From Sphingobacteriales bacterium (GTDB lineage: Bacteria > Bacteroidota > Bacteroidia > Chitinophagales > Chitinophagaceae): 64,000 bases of DNA. The translations under genes were made by a program, and so were the position numbers. This document shows, piece by piece, positions 33,684 through 41,892 of this stretch (positions are counted from its first letter, which is position 1; every line of letters starts with the position of its first letter). The stretch covers positions 670,774-734,773 of the forward strand of contig RXJG01000002.1 in assembly GCA_003963365.1 (NCBI GenBank), read 5' to 3'. Below the pieces are notes generated by a model. That model saw only the letters and a list, made by a program, of their open reading frames with translations. It did no database searches and was not told where the DNA came from.

Positions 33684-36071
33684 CTATTCTTTATTTTTCT
33701 TTTTGTCTTTCCTTTCAAACAAACGCTGAAAAAACCCTTTCTTTTTCTTTACTACCGTATCAACCGGAACAATTGCGGGATTTTTTTCTACGGCAGGTTT
33801 TTCTTTATTGTCCTTTTTCGCTTCGTTTACAACAGATTTTTCTTCATCTGTCAATTGTTTCGATTCCGGCCCGATATTATTAACCGGGGCAAGGTTACTG
33901 AAATCATCTTCATTTCCATTACCTACATATTCACCTTCAGCATCGGGTATTTTATTTAAGTCGGGGTTTGACCAGTCTAATATTGCAGGATTATCAGCTG
34001 CAGCAGGTTTTACAAATCTTGCCTGGGGATCAATACCCAGCGTTTTATCATTATAAACTTTATCAAAGAAATAAGCCCACTCAGGCATGGCAATTCTTGC
34101 ACCATCACCCTGCATTTTTAAGAAAGGATCATCACAACCTACCCATGAACCAGCCAGTAATTGCGGTGTATAACCCATAAACCAGCAATCCTGGTTATCA
34201 TTGGTTGTTCCTGTTTTACATCCCATCTCAACTGTTCTTCCCAATAAGCCGGGTAAACGACGGGCTGTACCAATTTGAGTTGCACCACCCATCATCTTTA
34301 CCATTGTGTAGGCACTTACTTCACTGATCACCTGCTTGCGTTCCGGAGCGAATGCTGCTAATACATTTCCGTTTCTGTCTTCAATACGGGTGATGTAGTA
34401 AGGTTTGGTATTGAAACTTCCACCGGGGAACATGGTATAAGCCCTCATCATTTCATATAAAGAAATATCACCGGCACCTAATGCAATGGAAGGATAGGGA
34501 GGAAGATCAGCAGTGATTCCACATTTCCTGGCGAAATCAATCGTGGCATTTACTCCAAATTGATTCATTAAATAAGCAGCACCCGGGTTTAATGATTTTG
34601 CAAGGCAAACATACATTGGCCCGCCACCACCGGTAATTATTTTACCCCCTAAATTGATTGGACCTGGTGGTAATTCCTGGTCAGGAGTATAACCATTTTC
34701 AACTGCCAGTGTATATAATATAGGTTTGAATGTAGAACCTACTTGTCTTCTCACCTTTGGATTAGCATGATCCAGCTTATACGTTTTGAAGTTGATACCA
34801 CCTACCCAGGCTTTTACTTCACCCGTAATAGGATCCATTGCCATAAATGATGATTGGATCATCGTACGATGGTATTTGATAGAATCCATCGGTGTCATAA
34901 TGGTATCTTTTTCCCTTTTAGCATTCCAGGCAAACACCTTCATCTTCACTTTGGTGTTGAATGCTTTTTTTATTTCTTCATCACTGGCGCCATCTTCTTT
35001 CATTTTATTATATCGTTCACTATCCTTCATTGCCCGGTCCAATATATTTTCATGTCCATCCCATACAGATCCGTTCCTTACATCAGCTCTTTGGTTGTAA
35101 GATTGCTGCAAGGCACTTACGTGTCGGGCTACCGCTTCCTCTGCATACATCTGCATACGGGGGTTAATGGTTGTATATATTTTTAGTCCGTCAGTGAATA
35201 AATTATAGGGTTTGTCATTTTGTTTTTTATGATCGGCACACCACTTCTTCATCTCGTCTCTTAATACATCACGGAAATAAGGAGCAAATCCTGTGTTTTC
35301 ATCCAGTTTTTTATAATTGAGTTGTATAGGTTTTGCTTTTAGTCTTTCAGCTTCCGGAGCGGCCAGTTTATTAGCCTTTACCATTTGATCTAACACGGTA
35401 TTGCGACGATTAAATGCTCTTTCGGGATTGCGCAGCGGGTTATATAAGGTGTTGCCTTTAAGCATACCAATCAGTACAGCAGCTTCCTCCACAGATAAAC
35501 GATCAGGTTCTTTTTGAAAATAAGTTTTAGCTGCATTACGTATTCCATAAATTTCATTTCCATAAGGAACCGTATTTAAATATAAAGCGAGGATTTCTTC
35601 TTTGGTGAAATTCCTTTCGAGCTTTACGGCTACAATCCATTCTTTCAATTTTTCAATTGTTCTTTTTACAATGTTACGGTTACCCTGCTCCAACAAATTT
35701 TTTGCTAATTGCTGGGTAATGGTACTGCCACCACCATCACTGCCTAATCTTACCACAGCACGGGCAATACTTTTTCCATCAATGCCACTGTGTTCATAAA
35801 AGCGTTCGTCTTCTGTTGCAATAAGGGCATTGATAACATTGGGAGATATGTCTTTGTATTCAACATTGGAGCGGTCCTGGAAATAATATTTACCCATTAC
35901 CGTACCATCCGAGGCAATTACTTCACTGGCCAGTGAGGCAGAAGGATTTTCTAATTCTTCCAATGAAGGCAGTTTTCCAAACAACCCAAAATTGATCAGC
36001 AGGATCAGTAATATAATTGCTCCCCATCCAATAAAAAATATTCGCCACAGGTATTTAACTGCATTTTTCAT
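33684..36071 (-). CDS. penicillin-binding protein 1A (bifunctional transglycosylase/transpeptidase)
   Basis: A class A PBP of 795 residues that polymerises and cross-links peptidoglycan at the inner membrane. One N-terminal transmembrane helix (about residues 10-30) precedes the GT51 glycosyltransferase domain (about 55-230; ATEDERFYEHSGID, GGSTITQQLAKNL). The transpeptidase domain carries the active-site Ser in GSTFKPILY and the KTG box in GCKTGTTNDNQD. A lysine-rich low-complexity tail (about 735-795) follows. A TAGATTTG box lies 93 bases upstream, and the 5' leader holds one heptad arm (36081-36108). Confidence 0.93.
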   Translation of the reverse strand: MKNAVKYLWRIFFIGWGAIILLILLINFGLFGKLPSLEELENPSASLASEVIASDGTVMGKYYFQDRSNVEYKDISPNVINALIATEDERFYEHSGIDGKSIARAVVRLGSDGGGSTITQQLAKNLLEQGNRNIVKRTIEKLKEWIVAVKLERNFTKEEILALYLNTVPYGNEIYGIRNAAKTYFQKEPDRLSVEEAAVLIGMLKGNTLYNPLRNPERAFNRRNTVLDQMVKANKLAAPEAERLKAKPIQLNYKKLDENTGFAPYFRDVLRDEMKKWCADHKKQNDKPYNLFTDGLKIYTTINPRMQMYAEEAVARHVSALQQSYNQRADVRNGSVWDGHENILDRAMKDSERYNKMKEDGASDEEIKKAFNTKVKMKVFAWNAKREKDTIMTPMDSIKYHRTMIQSSFMAMDPITGEVKAWVGGINFKTYKLDHANPKVRRQVGSTFKPILYTLAVENGYTPDQELPPGPINLGGKIITGGGGPMYVCLAKSLNPGAAYLMNQFGVNATIDFARKCGITADLPPYPSIALGAGDISLYEMMRAYTMFPGGSFNTKPYYITRIEDRNGNVLAAFAPERKQVISEVSAYTMVKMMGGATQIGTARRLPGLLGRTVEMGCKTGTTNDNQDCWFMGYTPQLLAGSWVGCDDPFLKMQGDGARIAMPEWAYFFDKVYNDKTLGIDPQARFVKPAAADNPAILDWSNPDLNKIPDAEGEYVGNGNEDDFSNLAPVNNIGPESKQLTDEEKSVVNEAKKDNKEKPAVEKNPAIVPVDTVVKKKKGFFQRLFERKDKKKNKE

Positions 36072-36080
36072 AAATAATGA

Positions 36081-36108
36081 GTTGAGGGTTTAGTCGTTGT
36101 TCGTTGAA
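36081..36108 (-). repeat. single heptad arm in the leader of the PBP1A gene
   Basis: On the plus strand it reads GTTGAGG, GTTTAGT, CGTTGTT, CGTTGAA, so it is AC-rich in the sense of the minus-strand gene. It ends about 10 bases before the ATG at 36071. No matching opposite arm was seen. Confidence 0.45.
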
Positions 36109-36163
36109 AATTCCGGTAGTTATGCCAGTTTTATATGGGCTGATTTAACAGCCAATATAGGGC

Positions 36164-36171
36164 CAAATCTA
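36164..36171 (-). promoter_or_regulatory. -7 box (TAGATTTG) for the PBP1A gene
   Basis: This is an exact TAnnTTTG match on the minus strand, giving a predicted leader of about 85 bases that contains the heptad arm. Confidence 0.4.
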
Positions 36172-36205
36172 TGAAAAAGAATTTCTGTAATGAGATGCAG
36201 TTCCG

Positions 36206-39205
36206 TTAAAATTTACCAGGCAGGTATTGCTCCAGGAAACGGCGGTATTCTGCTACATCTTTTCTTGATTTTAACAAGTCAAGATTTTCAGCAGAGATAA
36301 TGATATAGCTGTATTTACCACCTTTGAGCCAGGGAACAATTTGTTTGGTTCTGTCTCTCAGCTCCAAAGCATAATCGGTGGCTTTTAATACATCCGGAAA
36401 CCGGGTAAATATGTTGATAGCTGTAGTATCGTTTAACTTAATACCGCTAACCTGTATATCCTGTGCACCATGATAGGAACTATTATACCTGTTGAAAGCA
36501 TTACGGCTTTCATTAACGTAAATTCCATCTACATTTTCCAGTATCATCAGCACCAAATATTGTGATTGAGGATTGAAAACATAGGCTTTTACGGCCTCAA
36601 CAGGTTTTACTGCTACACTGTCTTTCTTTGCCTCTACTTTGGCAGGCTGAATAGTTTTTGGTTTATCCTGCTGAGCCGTTACCTGTGGTTTTTTTGGCTT
36701 GGCATCAAGGTTATTTTGATTTTTTGCTGTAGTGAGGTTCTTTACTTCTTCTGGAACAATTACTTCTTCTTCCTGGTTCCTGGTTACCTGCAGATTGGTT
36801 AAATAGTTTTCTATCTCGCTTCTTTTTGCCAGCACCTCTTTCATAGTTTGTGCTTTTTCAAAAAGCGGGGAGGTGGGAAAATTGGTAATGATATTATCCA
36901 GCACATGGTTTGCTAAACTATCGTGATGGTTACGGATATGATAAATGGCTTCTATATAAAGGAGCTGCGGGTTCCATTTGTTATTGGGATATTCTTCCTC
37001 TACTTTTTTCTTTTCTTCCAGTGCCTGGTCAAACTTACCCGATAACATCAGGTCATAAATTTCCTCGTATTTCTGTGTAACGGGGCTTTTTTGAGTTTGA
37101 CTGGTTCCGCTTTCGTAAGCTGTTATGGTTTTATTGTAAACACTTTCTTTGTGCTGATTTTGCAGCAGATGTTTATAATAATCACTTTTTTCCTTATTGC
37201 CTGCTTTTAAATAACAGTAATAAAGATTAAAAAGAGTGGCACTGATATTTGAATCGTTGGGAAAACGATTGTAGAGTTGCTCATAAGCTTCAGCCGCTGC
37301 ATTATAATCTTCTAAAGAGTTTTCGTAAATACTTCCTAAATCAAACAGCGACGAAGAAATAGTATCGTTGGAAATTTTTAATTGCGCCGGTGTAAACGGA
37401 ATATTTGCTTTTAAAGCATCCACCGTTAATTCACCATTTGATTTATCATAGGCTGAATCTTCTTTGTTTTCACCCTGGCCGCCGGCAAAGGATGAAAGAT
37501 TACTGTTAACGGCACCCATTCTGCGCCAGTTATCAACATTGGGCCGTTTTCCCCACTTGGTTTTAAACTCAGTAAACCCTCTTGCTTTAGCGGCCGCATT
37601 ATAAAAATACCATTCACCACTTCTGTCAGTAATACCTCCTCCTCCAAATATATCGCCGGTGGTGTTAACACCGCCAAATTTTGTAACTGCTGGATTAATG
37701 GGAGTTAAAATAACTGGTTCTTCTTTTAAACCTTGTTCTTTTCTTAAACGGCGAACTAATTTTTTTAAATAAGCTTCCAGGTCAGCTTCCGGAAGTTTGG
37801 CCAGTTTTTGTAAACTATCTTCCTTGTCTACCATTCCTGCCCGCCGGGCTATTTGATGCAAAATTTGTTTTCTTTTTTCAAGCTCTTCCTGTTTATCGGC
37901 CATGGATTCATCTGCTAACTGCACACTGTCAATTAATGAAGCCGCATGCCGGTATTGTTTTTGAGAAAAAGCAATATCAGAAAGCTGTAAATATGATTTG
38001 TTATGATATTCAAATGCCGGAGGGATTGTTTTATCAATAGATTTTTGATATGATTTGATAGCACCGGCTGTATCTTTTATTTTTATCTGAAGCTGGGCGG
38101 CAGAATAATAAAGCAGGTCACGGTAAGCATCATATTTATCCCGGCGGGCCATCTTCAGCAAATCATCAATGGTTGAACGGATATCTTTCTCTTCATTTCC
38201 ACGTACCAATTGTGCTTCATTCAAATCAGCAAATATTGCCATCAGCAAATTAGTGGTATGGCGGCTGGCTTTATTATAATATTTGGAAGCCTCCTGTTTT
38301 TTATTTGCTTTTGCCAGCATTTGTGCCAGCAGGTATTCACGGCGGGCAAGGTCCTGCCGGTTATCGGCATTATCCAGCGCTTTTTCAAAATAAATGGAAG
38401 CACTGTCCCATTGTTCCTGCTTATAAAACATATAAGCCTGCAGTTCATTATAAAAAGGATTGAGCCTTGCTGGAAAGTTCACATCTGTTTTCATAAGCGA
38501 AAGCAGGGCAGAGGCATTGATGAGCTGATTCTGCTCAATAAAATTTCTTGCCTGCCATAGCAAAGCATCATTACGACTGGGTGGATTGGTAAATACTTTA
38601 TGAAAAATATCTGTTTTCTCTTTGTTTACTACATTAGTTGATCCGTCACTGCCATTATTGTTGGATCCTATATATACTCTGTCTGTTTCCTTGCGGCTGG
38701 GATGGAAATTATAGTTGATATACTGAAAAGTCATACCGGCTGAATCAAAATCTTTTCTCAGCAAATAAGCTTTACCTATCAGCAGGTAAAGATTATCCAC
38801 CCAGTCGTTACGAAGGTCATGCAATAAAATACCCGCTGTACATTTCAGCAGGATGGAATCTAATTCATTTTTATCATTAGCAGTATTGTCGAGTGAGTAA
38901 CCATAAAAAGAAAGGAGTTTATTGAAATCATCCCGTTGCGATTCTTTGGCCCTTTCAATGATGGCATCATATTTATTTTTTGCATTAAAATAAAAGTTAT
39001 CACGAGTGCCAAGATCATTCATAAAACGCCGGGGCAGGGTAAACTTTTTTTCACCTGTTTTTTCTGATTTTAAAACCTTGTCTTCAAATTTCTTTGGCTT
39101 TGTTACCTCAATAGGCACCCCCTCCTGTGCACGGGCGGGTAAACCATGTATAGAAAGGATAATAAGCAGTAAGCTCACGATAATGTTCCTGGTCGTTATG
39201 GGCAT
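36206..39205 (-). CDS. long TPR protein, probably SprE/PorW of the type IX secretion system
   Basis: A 999-residue exported TPR protein. The signal peptide ends at LPARAQ. Many helical repeats span about residues 110-770 (for example NLYLLIGKAYLLRKDFDSAG, YKKAGNKEKSDYYKHLLQN-like repeats). A charged linker (about 800-875) precedes a compact C-terminal domain ending EYRRFLEQYLPGKF. Overall size, repeat layout and the C-terminal domain resemble SprE/PorW, a periplasmic T9SS and gliding accessory protein that is usually a lipoprotein; no lipobox is seen here, which weakens the call. T9SS-sorted proteins elsewhere in the window fit such a role. The ATG at 39205 has a TATTTTTG box 34 bases upstream. 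Confidence 0.65.
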   Translation of the reverse strand: MPITTRNIIVSLLLIILSIHGLPARAQEGVPIEVTKPKKFEDKVLKSEKTGEKKFTLPRRFMNDLGTRDNFYFNAKNKYDAIIERAKESQRDDFNKLLSFYGYSLDNTANDKNELDSILLKCTAGILLHDLRNDWVDNLYLLIGKAYLLRKDFDSAGMTFQYINYNFHPSRKETDRVYIGSNNNGSDGSTNVVNKEKTDIFHKVFTNPPSRNDALLWQARNFIEQNQLINASALLSLMKTDVNFPARLNPFYNELQAYMFYKQEQWDSASIYFEKALDNADNRQDLARREYLLAQMLAKANKKQEASKYYNKASRHTTNLLMAIFADLNEAQLVRGNEEKDIRSTIDDLLKMARRDKYDAYRDLLYYSAAQLQIKIKDTAGAIKSYQKSIDKTIPPAFEYHNKSYLQLSDIAFSQKQYRHAASLIDSVQLADESMADKQEELEKRKQILHQIARRAGMVDKEDSLQKLAKLPEADLEAYLKKLVRRLRKEQGLKEEPVILTPINPAVTKFGGVNTTGDIFGGGGITDRSGEWYFYNAAAKARGFTEFKTKWGKRPNVDNWRRMGAVNSNLSSFAGGQGENKEDSAYDKSNGELTVDALKANIPFTPAQLKISNDTISSSLFDLGSIYENSLEDYNAAAEAYEQLYNRFPNDSNISATLFNLYYCYLKAGNKEKSDYYKHLLQNQHKESVYNKTITAYESGTSQTQKSPVTQKYEEIYDLMLSGKFDQALEEKKKVEEEYPNNKWNPQLLYIEAIYHIRNHHDSLANHVLDNIITNFPTSPLFEKAQTMKEVLAKRSEIENYLTNLQVTRNQEEEVIVPEEVKNLTTAKNQNNLDAKPKKPQVTAQQDKPKTIQPAKVEAKKDSVAVKPVEAVKAYVFNPQSQYLVLMILENVDGIYVNESRNAFNRYNSSYHGAQDIQVSGIKLNDTTAINIFTRFPDVLKATDYALELRDRTKQIVPWLKGGKYSYIIISAENLDLLKSRKDVAEYRRFLEQYLPGKF

Positions 39206-39239
39206 GCCTGAAAAATCTCTCTTAATAACTGAATTTCAA

Positions 39240-39247
39240 CAAAAATA
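39240..39247 (-). promoter_or_regulatory. -7 box (TATTTTTG) for the SprE-like gene
   Basis: This is an exact TAnnTTTG match on the minus strand, 34 bases before the ATG at 39205. Confidence 0.4.
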
Positions 39248-39313
39248 TTTTAAAAATACAGTTATTTTTATCCCTCCACATCCCGGCATTTACAAATTGG
39301 CTAATTTTAGTAA

Positions 39314-39409
39314 AGTTTAAAGGTTTAATAGTTTAATGGTTAGGTATTTAAGAAACCAGCAACTAACACCCAATAACCAGCATCCAATAACCAGTAACAA
39401 GCAACAAGT
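39314..39409. repeat. adjacent inverted heptad arms ending at a start codon
   Basis: The left GT-rich arm, 39314-39348, is AGTTTAA, AGGTTTA, ATAGTTT, AATGGTT, AGGTATT. The right AC-rich arm, 39354-39409, is eight units: AACCAGC, AACTAAC, ACCCAAT, AACCAGC, ATCCAAT, AACCAGT, AACAAGC, AACAAGT. The spacer is only 5 bases, and the last unit directly touches the ATG at 39410. This is the clearest example of the 7-base register in the window. Confidence 0.85.
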
Positions 39410-39805
39410 ATGGCATTATTTGACCCCTCAAAAACATGGAAACGCCTGCGTAACCGGTACCGGCTGGTAATTATGAACGATGATACTTACGAGGAAGTTG
39501 TTACGTTTAAATTATCAAGACTTAGTGTTTACGTGGCTTTTTGCACAATATTTGTTCTGTTAGTAGGCCTGACAGTAGCATTGATTGTATTTACCGATTT
39601 AAAGTACTATATGCCGGGCTATGGCACACAAACCCAGCGGAAGGAATTACAACAGTTGAAAATAAGGGTGGATTCACTGGAACAGTCGGCCAAACAGAAA
39701 GATCAGTTTCTTACCAGCCTGAAAACAGTGTTAAGCGGGCAGGGAAATGCCAAAATAGATACCACGCAGCTCAAAGTACCCGAAGTGGAGAAAACAAATG
39801 AATAA
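39410..39805 (+). CDS. membrane/coiled-coil protein resembling the front half of an M23 peptidase
   Basis: A 131-residue protein with a cytoplasmic N terminus (RYRLVIMNDDTYEEVVTFKL), one transmembrane helix (about residues 47-68) and a coiled coil (about 78-110). The N-terminal motif and helix match the opening of Bacteroidetes M23 (LytM) peptidases encoded next to bactofilins. Here the protein ends before any peptidase domain, with no HxxxD or HxH zinc motif. It may anchor or regulate a peptidase, or tether bactofilin to the membrane. The bactofilin gene follows 19 bases downstream. The ATG directly follows a heptad arm, so the upstream region was replaced or extended by the repeat. Confidence 0.75.
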   Translation: MALFDPSKTWKRLRNRYRLVIMNDDTYEEVVTFKLSRLSVYVAFCTIFVLLVGLTVALIVFTDLKYYMPGYGTQTQRKELQQLKIRVDSLEQSAKQKDQFLTSLKTVLSGQGNAKIDTTQLKVPEVEKTNE

Positions 39806-39824
39806 CCAATATAAAATGTAGCTT

Positions 39825-40283
39825 ATGTTTTCATCAACAAAAACTAGAGAAACACCTATGGAGCCAACAACAAAAACAAATGGAACGGCCAGCATTATTG
39901 CAGCCGGCACCGAAATCAGCGGTAACATTAAATGCGATGGCGACATCCGCATTGATGGAACGCTCAAAGGCAATGTTCACTCCTCATCCAAAGTAATATT
40001 AGGCCCCGATGGGAAAATACAGGGCGATATTGAAGCCAAACAGGCGGATGTAATGGGTAAAGTAACGGGTAAAATTGTAGTGACAGATTTACTCAACCTA
40101 AAAGGAAAGGCAGAGGTAGATGGTGATATTTACACCGGTCAGTTACAGGTTGAACCTTCTGCCTCATTTAACGGTAGCTGCCATATGGGTAAAGCCGCTG
40201 TAGCCAAAAGCAACGTTATTAAAACGGAGCAAAGCACTGCGCCTTATGTAAATAAACCACCAGAAAATGTCCTTGCCGGATAA
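39825..40283 (+). CDS. bactofilin (polymer-forming cytoskeletal protein)
   Basis: A 152-residue bactofilin. The central beta-helical DUF583 domain (about residues 22-120) shows the regular six-residue turns (ISGNIKCDGDIRIDGTLKGN, KIVVTDLLNLKGKAEVDGDI). Short disordered tails flank it. Bactofilins form filaments that scaffold cell-wall enzymes. The ATG at 39825 or the one at 39858 could be the start; the family usually begins close to the domain. The next gene overlaps its 3' end by 17 bases. Confidence 0.92.
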   Translation: MFSSTKTRETPMEPTTKTNGTASIIAAGTEISGNIKCDGDIRIDGTLKGNVHSSSKVILGPDGKIQGDIEAKQADVMGKVTGKIVVTDLLNLKGKAEVDGDIYTGQLQVEPSASFNGSCHMGKAAVAKSNVIKTEQSTAPYVNKPPENVLAG

Positions 40284-40497
40284 AAGGGATAAACAAACAG
40301 ACAATTCATATTTACTGTTCAAATATGCTTCCCTTGGCGGGCAGCTAATTGTTTCATTGGGACTGGCTGTATTTGCCGGTATTAAAGCGGACAAGTGGTT
40401 AAAAATTTCCTTTCCTTTGCTGGGATGGTTATTACCCTTGCTGGTTTTAATCGTTATATTATATAAAATTGTAAAAGATACTGCTCCCAAAAAATAA
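40267..40497 (+). CDS. AtpZ/AtpI-like small membrane protein
   Basis: A 76-residue protein with two hydrophobic helices (LGGQLIVSLGLAVFAGIKAD and LLGWLLPLLVLIVILYKIV), in the pattern of AtpZ-type F-ATPase accessory proteins. Such proteins usually precede atpB and may help c-ring assembly or Mg2+/Ca2+ transport. It overlaps the bactofilin gene by 17 bases and lies 3 bases before the next small membrane protein gene. atpB is not found downstream. Confidence 0.75.
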   Translation: MSLPDKRDKQTDNSYLLFKYASLGGQLIVSLGLAVFAGIKADKWLKISFPLLGWLLPLLVLIVILYKIVKDTAPKK

Positions 40498-40500
40498 ATT

Positions 40501-40878
40501 ATGCCGCTACGTTTATTACTTTTTTTATGTGCCATTATCACCTTAATCATATTTATGCTCAGAAACCAGTTAGAAGACCGGGGGTTTGATGTAATTGTCT
40601 TATTTGCCGGAAACCTGATTTTATTCCTGGTTACCTTAATAAGCTCCTGGTTTCATACCAAAGGGGCAACGGATAAAAACCCTAATGCCTTTGTGCGGAG
40701 TGTTTATGCCGGCACAATGCTCAAGATGTTTGTAATTATGGCAGCCGTTATATTGTATGCTTTAATTATTAAACCGTTTAATAAAGAAGCAATAATTACC
40801 TGCCTGGTATTATATGTGGTATACACTGTTATTGATGTAAAGTATGCCATGCGAAACGTAAAACAACAGGGAAAGTGA
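40501..40878 (+). CDS. four-helix membrane protein, ATP synthase subunit I-like
   Basis: A 125-residue protein with four hydrophobic segments (residues about 3-20, 32-50, 72-92, 98-116). In many Bacteroidetes a protein of this size and topology lies between atpZ and atpB, and it is the likely counterpart of ATP synthase protein I. The identity is by position and topology only. Here the gene overlaps the SprT-like gene by 4 bases (GTGA), and no F-ATPase structural gene follows. Confidence 0.6.
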   Translation: MPLRLLLFLCAIITLIIFMLRNQLEDRGFDVIVLFAGNLILFLVTLISSWFHTKGATDKNPNAFVRSVYAGTMLKMFVIMAAVILYALIIKPFNKEAIITCLVLYVVYTVIDVKYAMRNVKQQGK

Positions 40879-41504
40879 AGAAAGAAGCTCCGTTAAATGC
40901 TTTACAACAATTTTTACCTTCCGGCGCCTACGAACCTGTAGTACAATACCTGGTTCAGTACAAAGTTCACCTCACCATTACCCGCCAGCGGGAAACATTA
41001 CTGGGCGATTACCGTAATGCAGTGGATGGAAAAAACCACCGCATTAGTGTAAATGGTAATTTAAACCCGTATGCATTTTTAGTTACGCTGCTGCATGAAC
41101 TGGCACACCTGTTAACTTTCGATAATTATGGTAACCGGGTGGCGGCACATGGTAAGGAGTGGAAGAACGAATACAGCAAACTGCTGGCCCAATTCTTATT
41201 ACACAAATTATTTCCGGCTGATGTGGAGAAGGCTTTATTAAAATCTTTACAAAACCCGGCGGCCACTACCTGCGGCGAAGAGCACCTCACAAGAATTTTG
41301 AGAAAATATGATGTAACCAGAAAAAAGAACGGGGCAAAACTGGTGGAAGAATTAATGGATGGAAATTTGTTCCGCACCAAAGACGGGAGGGTGTTTAAAC
41401 GAATGGAGAAACTGCGTAAACGTTATAAATGTATTGAAATAAGAACGGGGGCCGTTTATTTGTTTAATGCTTTGTATGAGGTGGAAGTAGTGACAACTCA
41501 TTAA
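40875..41504 (+). CDS. SprT-like zinc metalloprotease-fold protein
   Basis: A 209-residue SprT-domain protein. The zinc motif is H74-E75-x-x-H78 in LLHELAHLLTFDNYG, with a third ligand in AAHGKEWKNEY. A C-terminal zinc ribbon of the usual SprT type is not evident (only a few Cys). The start is the GTG at 40875, overlapping the preceding stop (GTGA), which indicates translational coupling. SprT-like proteins are linked to DNA-protein crosslink repair in eukaryotes (Spartan); the bacterial role is unknown. Confidence 0.8.
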   Translation: MKKEAPLNALQQFLPSGAYEPVVQYLVQYKVHLTITRQRETLLGDYRNAVDGKNHRISVNGNLNPYAFLVTLLHELAHLLTFDNYGNRVAAHGKEWKNEYSKLLAQFLLHKLFPADVEKALLKSLQNPAATTCGEEHLTRILRKYDVTRKKNGAKLVEELMDGNLFRTKDGRVFKRMEKLRKRYKCIEIRTGAVYLFNALYEVEVVTTH

Positions 41505-41540
41505 TCATTCATTTAAGAGGATATGCATCAGCACTCCTCA

Positions 41541-41840
41541 CTATTCTTGTTTGATAATATCACAGCCTTTAATTTTCTTTCTAAATACAAAAATTATGAT
41601 GCTACCAACAGCTTTAGTATGAACTTTGGTTTCCAGGTATTCCTGCATAAAAGCCAGGTGAACAGGGTAATCAAAAAATAAATAATTTATGCTCCCTGTA
41701 TACTGCATCAGCGGATTAGGCGCAGATGAAAGAGTGTATTCGCAACTGCATTTAAGTGGTTGCGATTTTTTTATGGTAGCGCTACTTCCTCGGCCCTTTA
41801 ACAAATTTTTGTTAATCCAACTGTAATAAAACAGCCCCAC
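41541..41840 (-). CDS. hypothetical protein, uncertain
   Basis: A 99-codon minus-strand frame filling the gap between the SprT-like gene and lepB. The C-terminal part after Met45 (QYTGSINYLFFDYPVHLAF, then KAVGSIIIFVFRKK) has a protein-like alternation of hydrophobic and charged residues, while the first 44 residues look less convincing. A shorter product starting at 41708 (55 residues) is possible. There is no recognised family, and the promoter on this strand is unclear. Confidence 0.35.
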   Translation of the reverse strand: MGLFYYSWINKNLLKGRGSSATIKKSQPLKCSCEYTLSSAPNPLMQYTGSINYLFFDYPVHLAFMQEYLETKVHTKAVGSIIIFVFRKKIKGCDIIKQE

Positions 41841-41862
41841 CAGCTACCAACAGTAAAAACCT

Positions 41863-41870
41863 TATTTTTG
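41863..41870 (+). promoter_or_regulatory. -7 box (TATTTTTG) for lepB
   Basis: This is an exact TAnnTTTG match, 22 bases before the lepB ATG. Confidence 0.5.
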
Positions 41871-41892
41871 CCCACTTTAAACAATAACACAC

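Larger units (their letters stand above)
41505..41892. other. 388-base region between the SprT-like gene and lepB
   Basis: It contains a possible 99-codon minus-strand gene (41541-41840), a short AT-rich hairpin near 41800-41815, and the lepB promoter box (41863-41870). No RNA gene or repeat arm of convincing quality was seen. Confidence 0.5.

Noticed and set aside
38210..38560. 116-codon plus-strand frame inside the SprE-like gene
   Set aside because: It is a cysteine-rich, hydrophobic shadow typical of the antisense of a helical TPR gene.
39354..39409. CRISPR array or iteron-type origin
   Set aside because: The period is 7 bases and degenerate, with no replication gene nearby; iterons are normally longer and less variable.
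41834..41858. Further heptad arm upstream of lepB
   Set aside because: Only about three loose units; not distinguishable from general AC-rich sequence.
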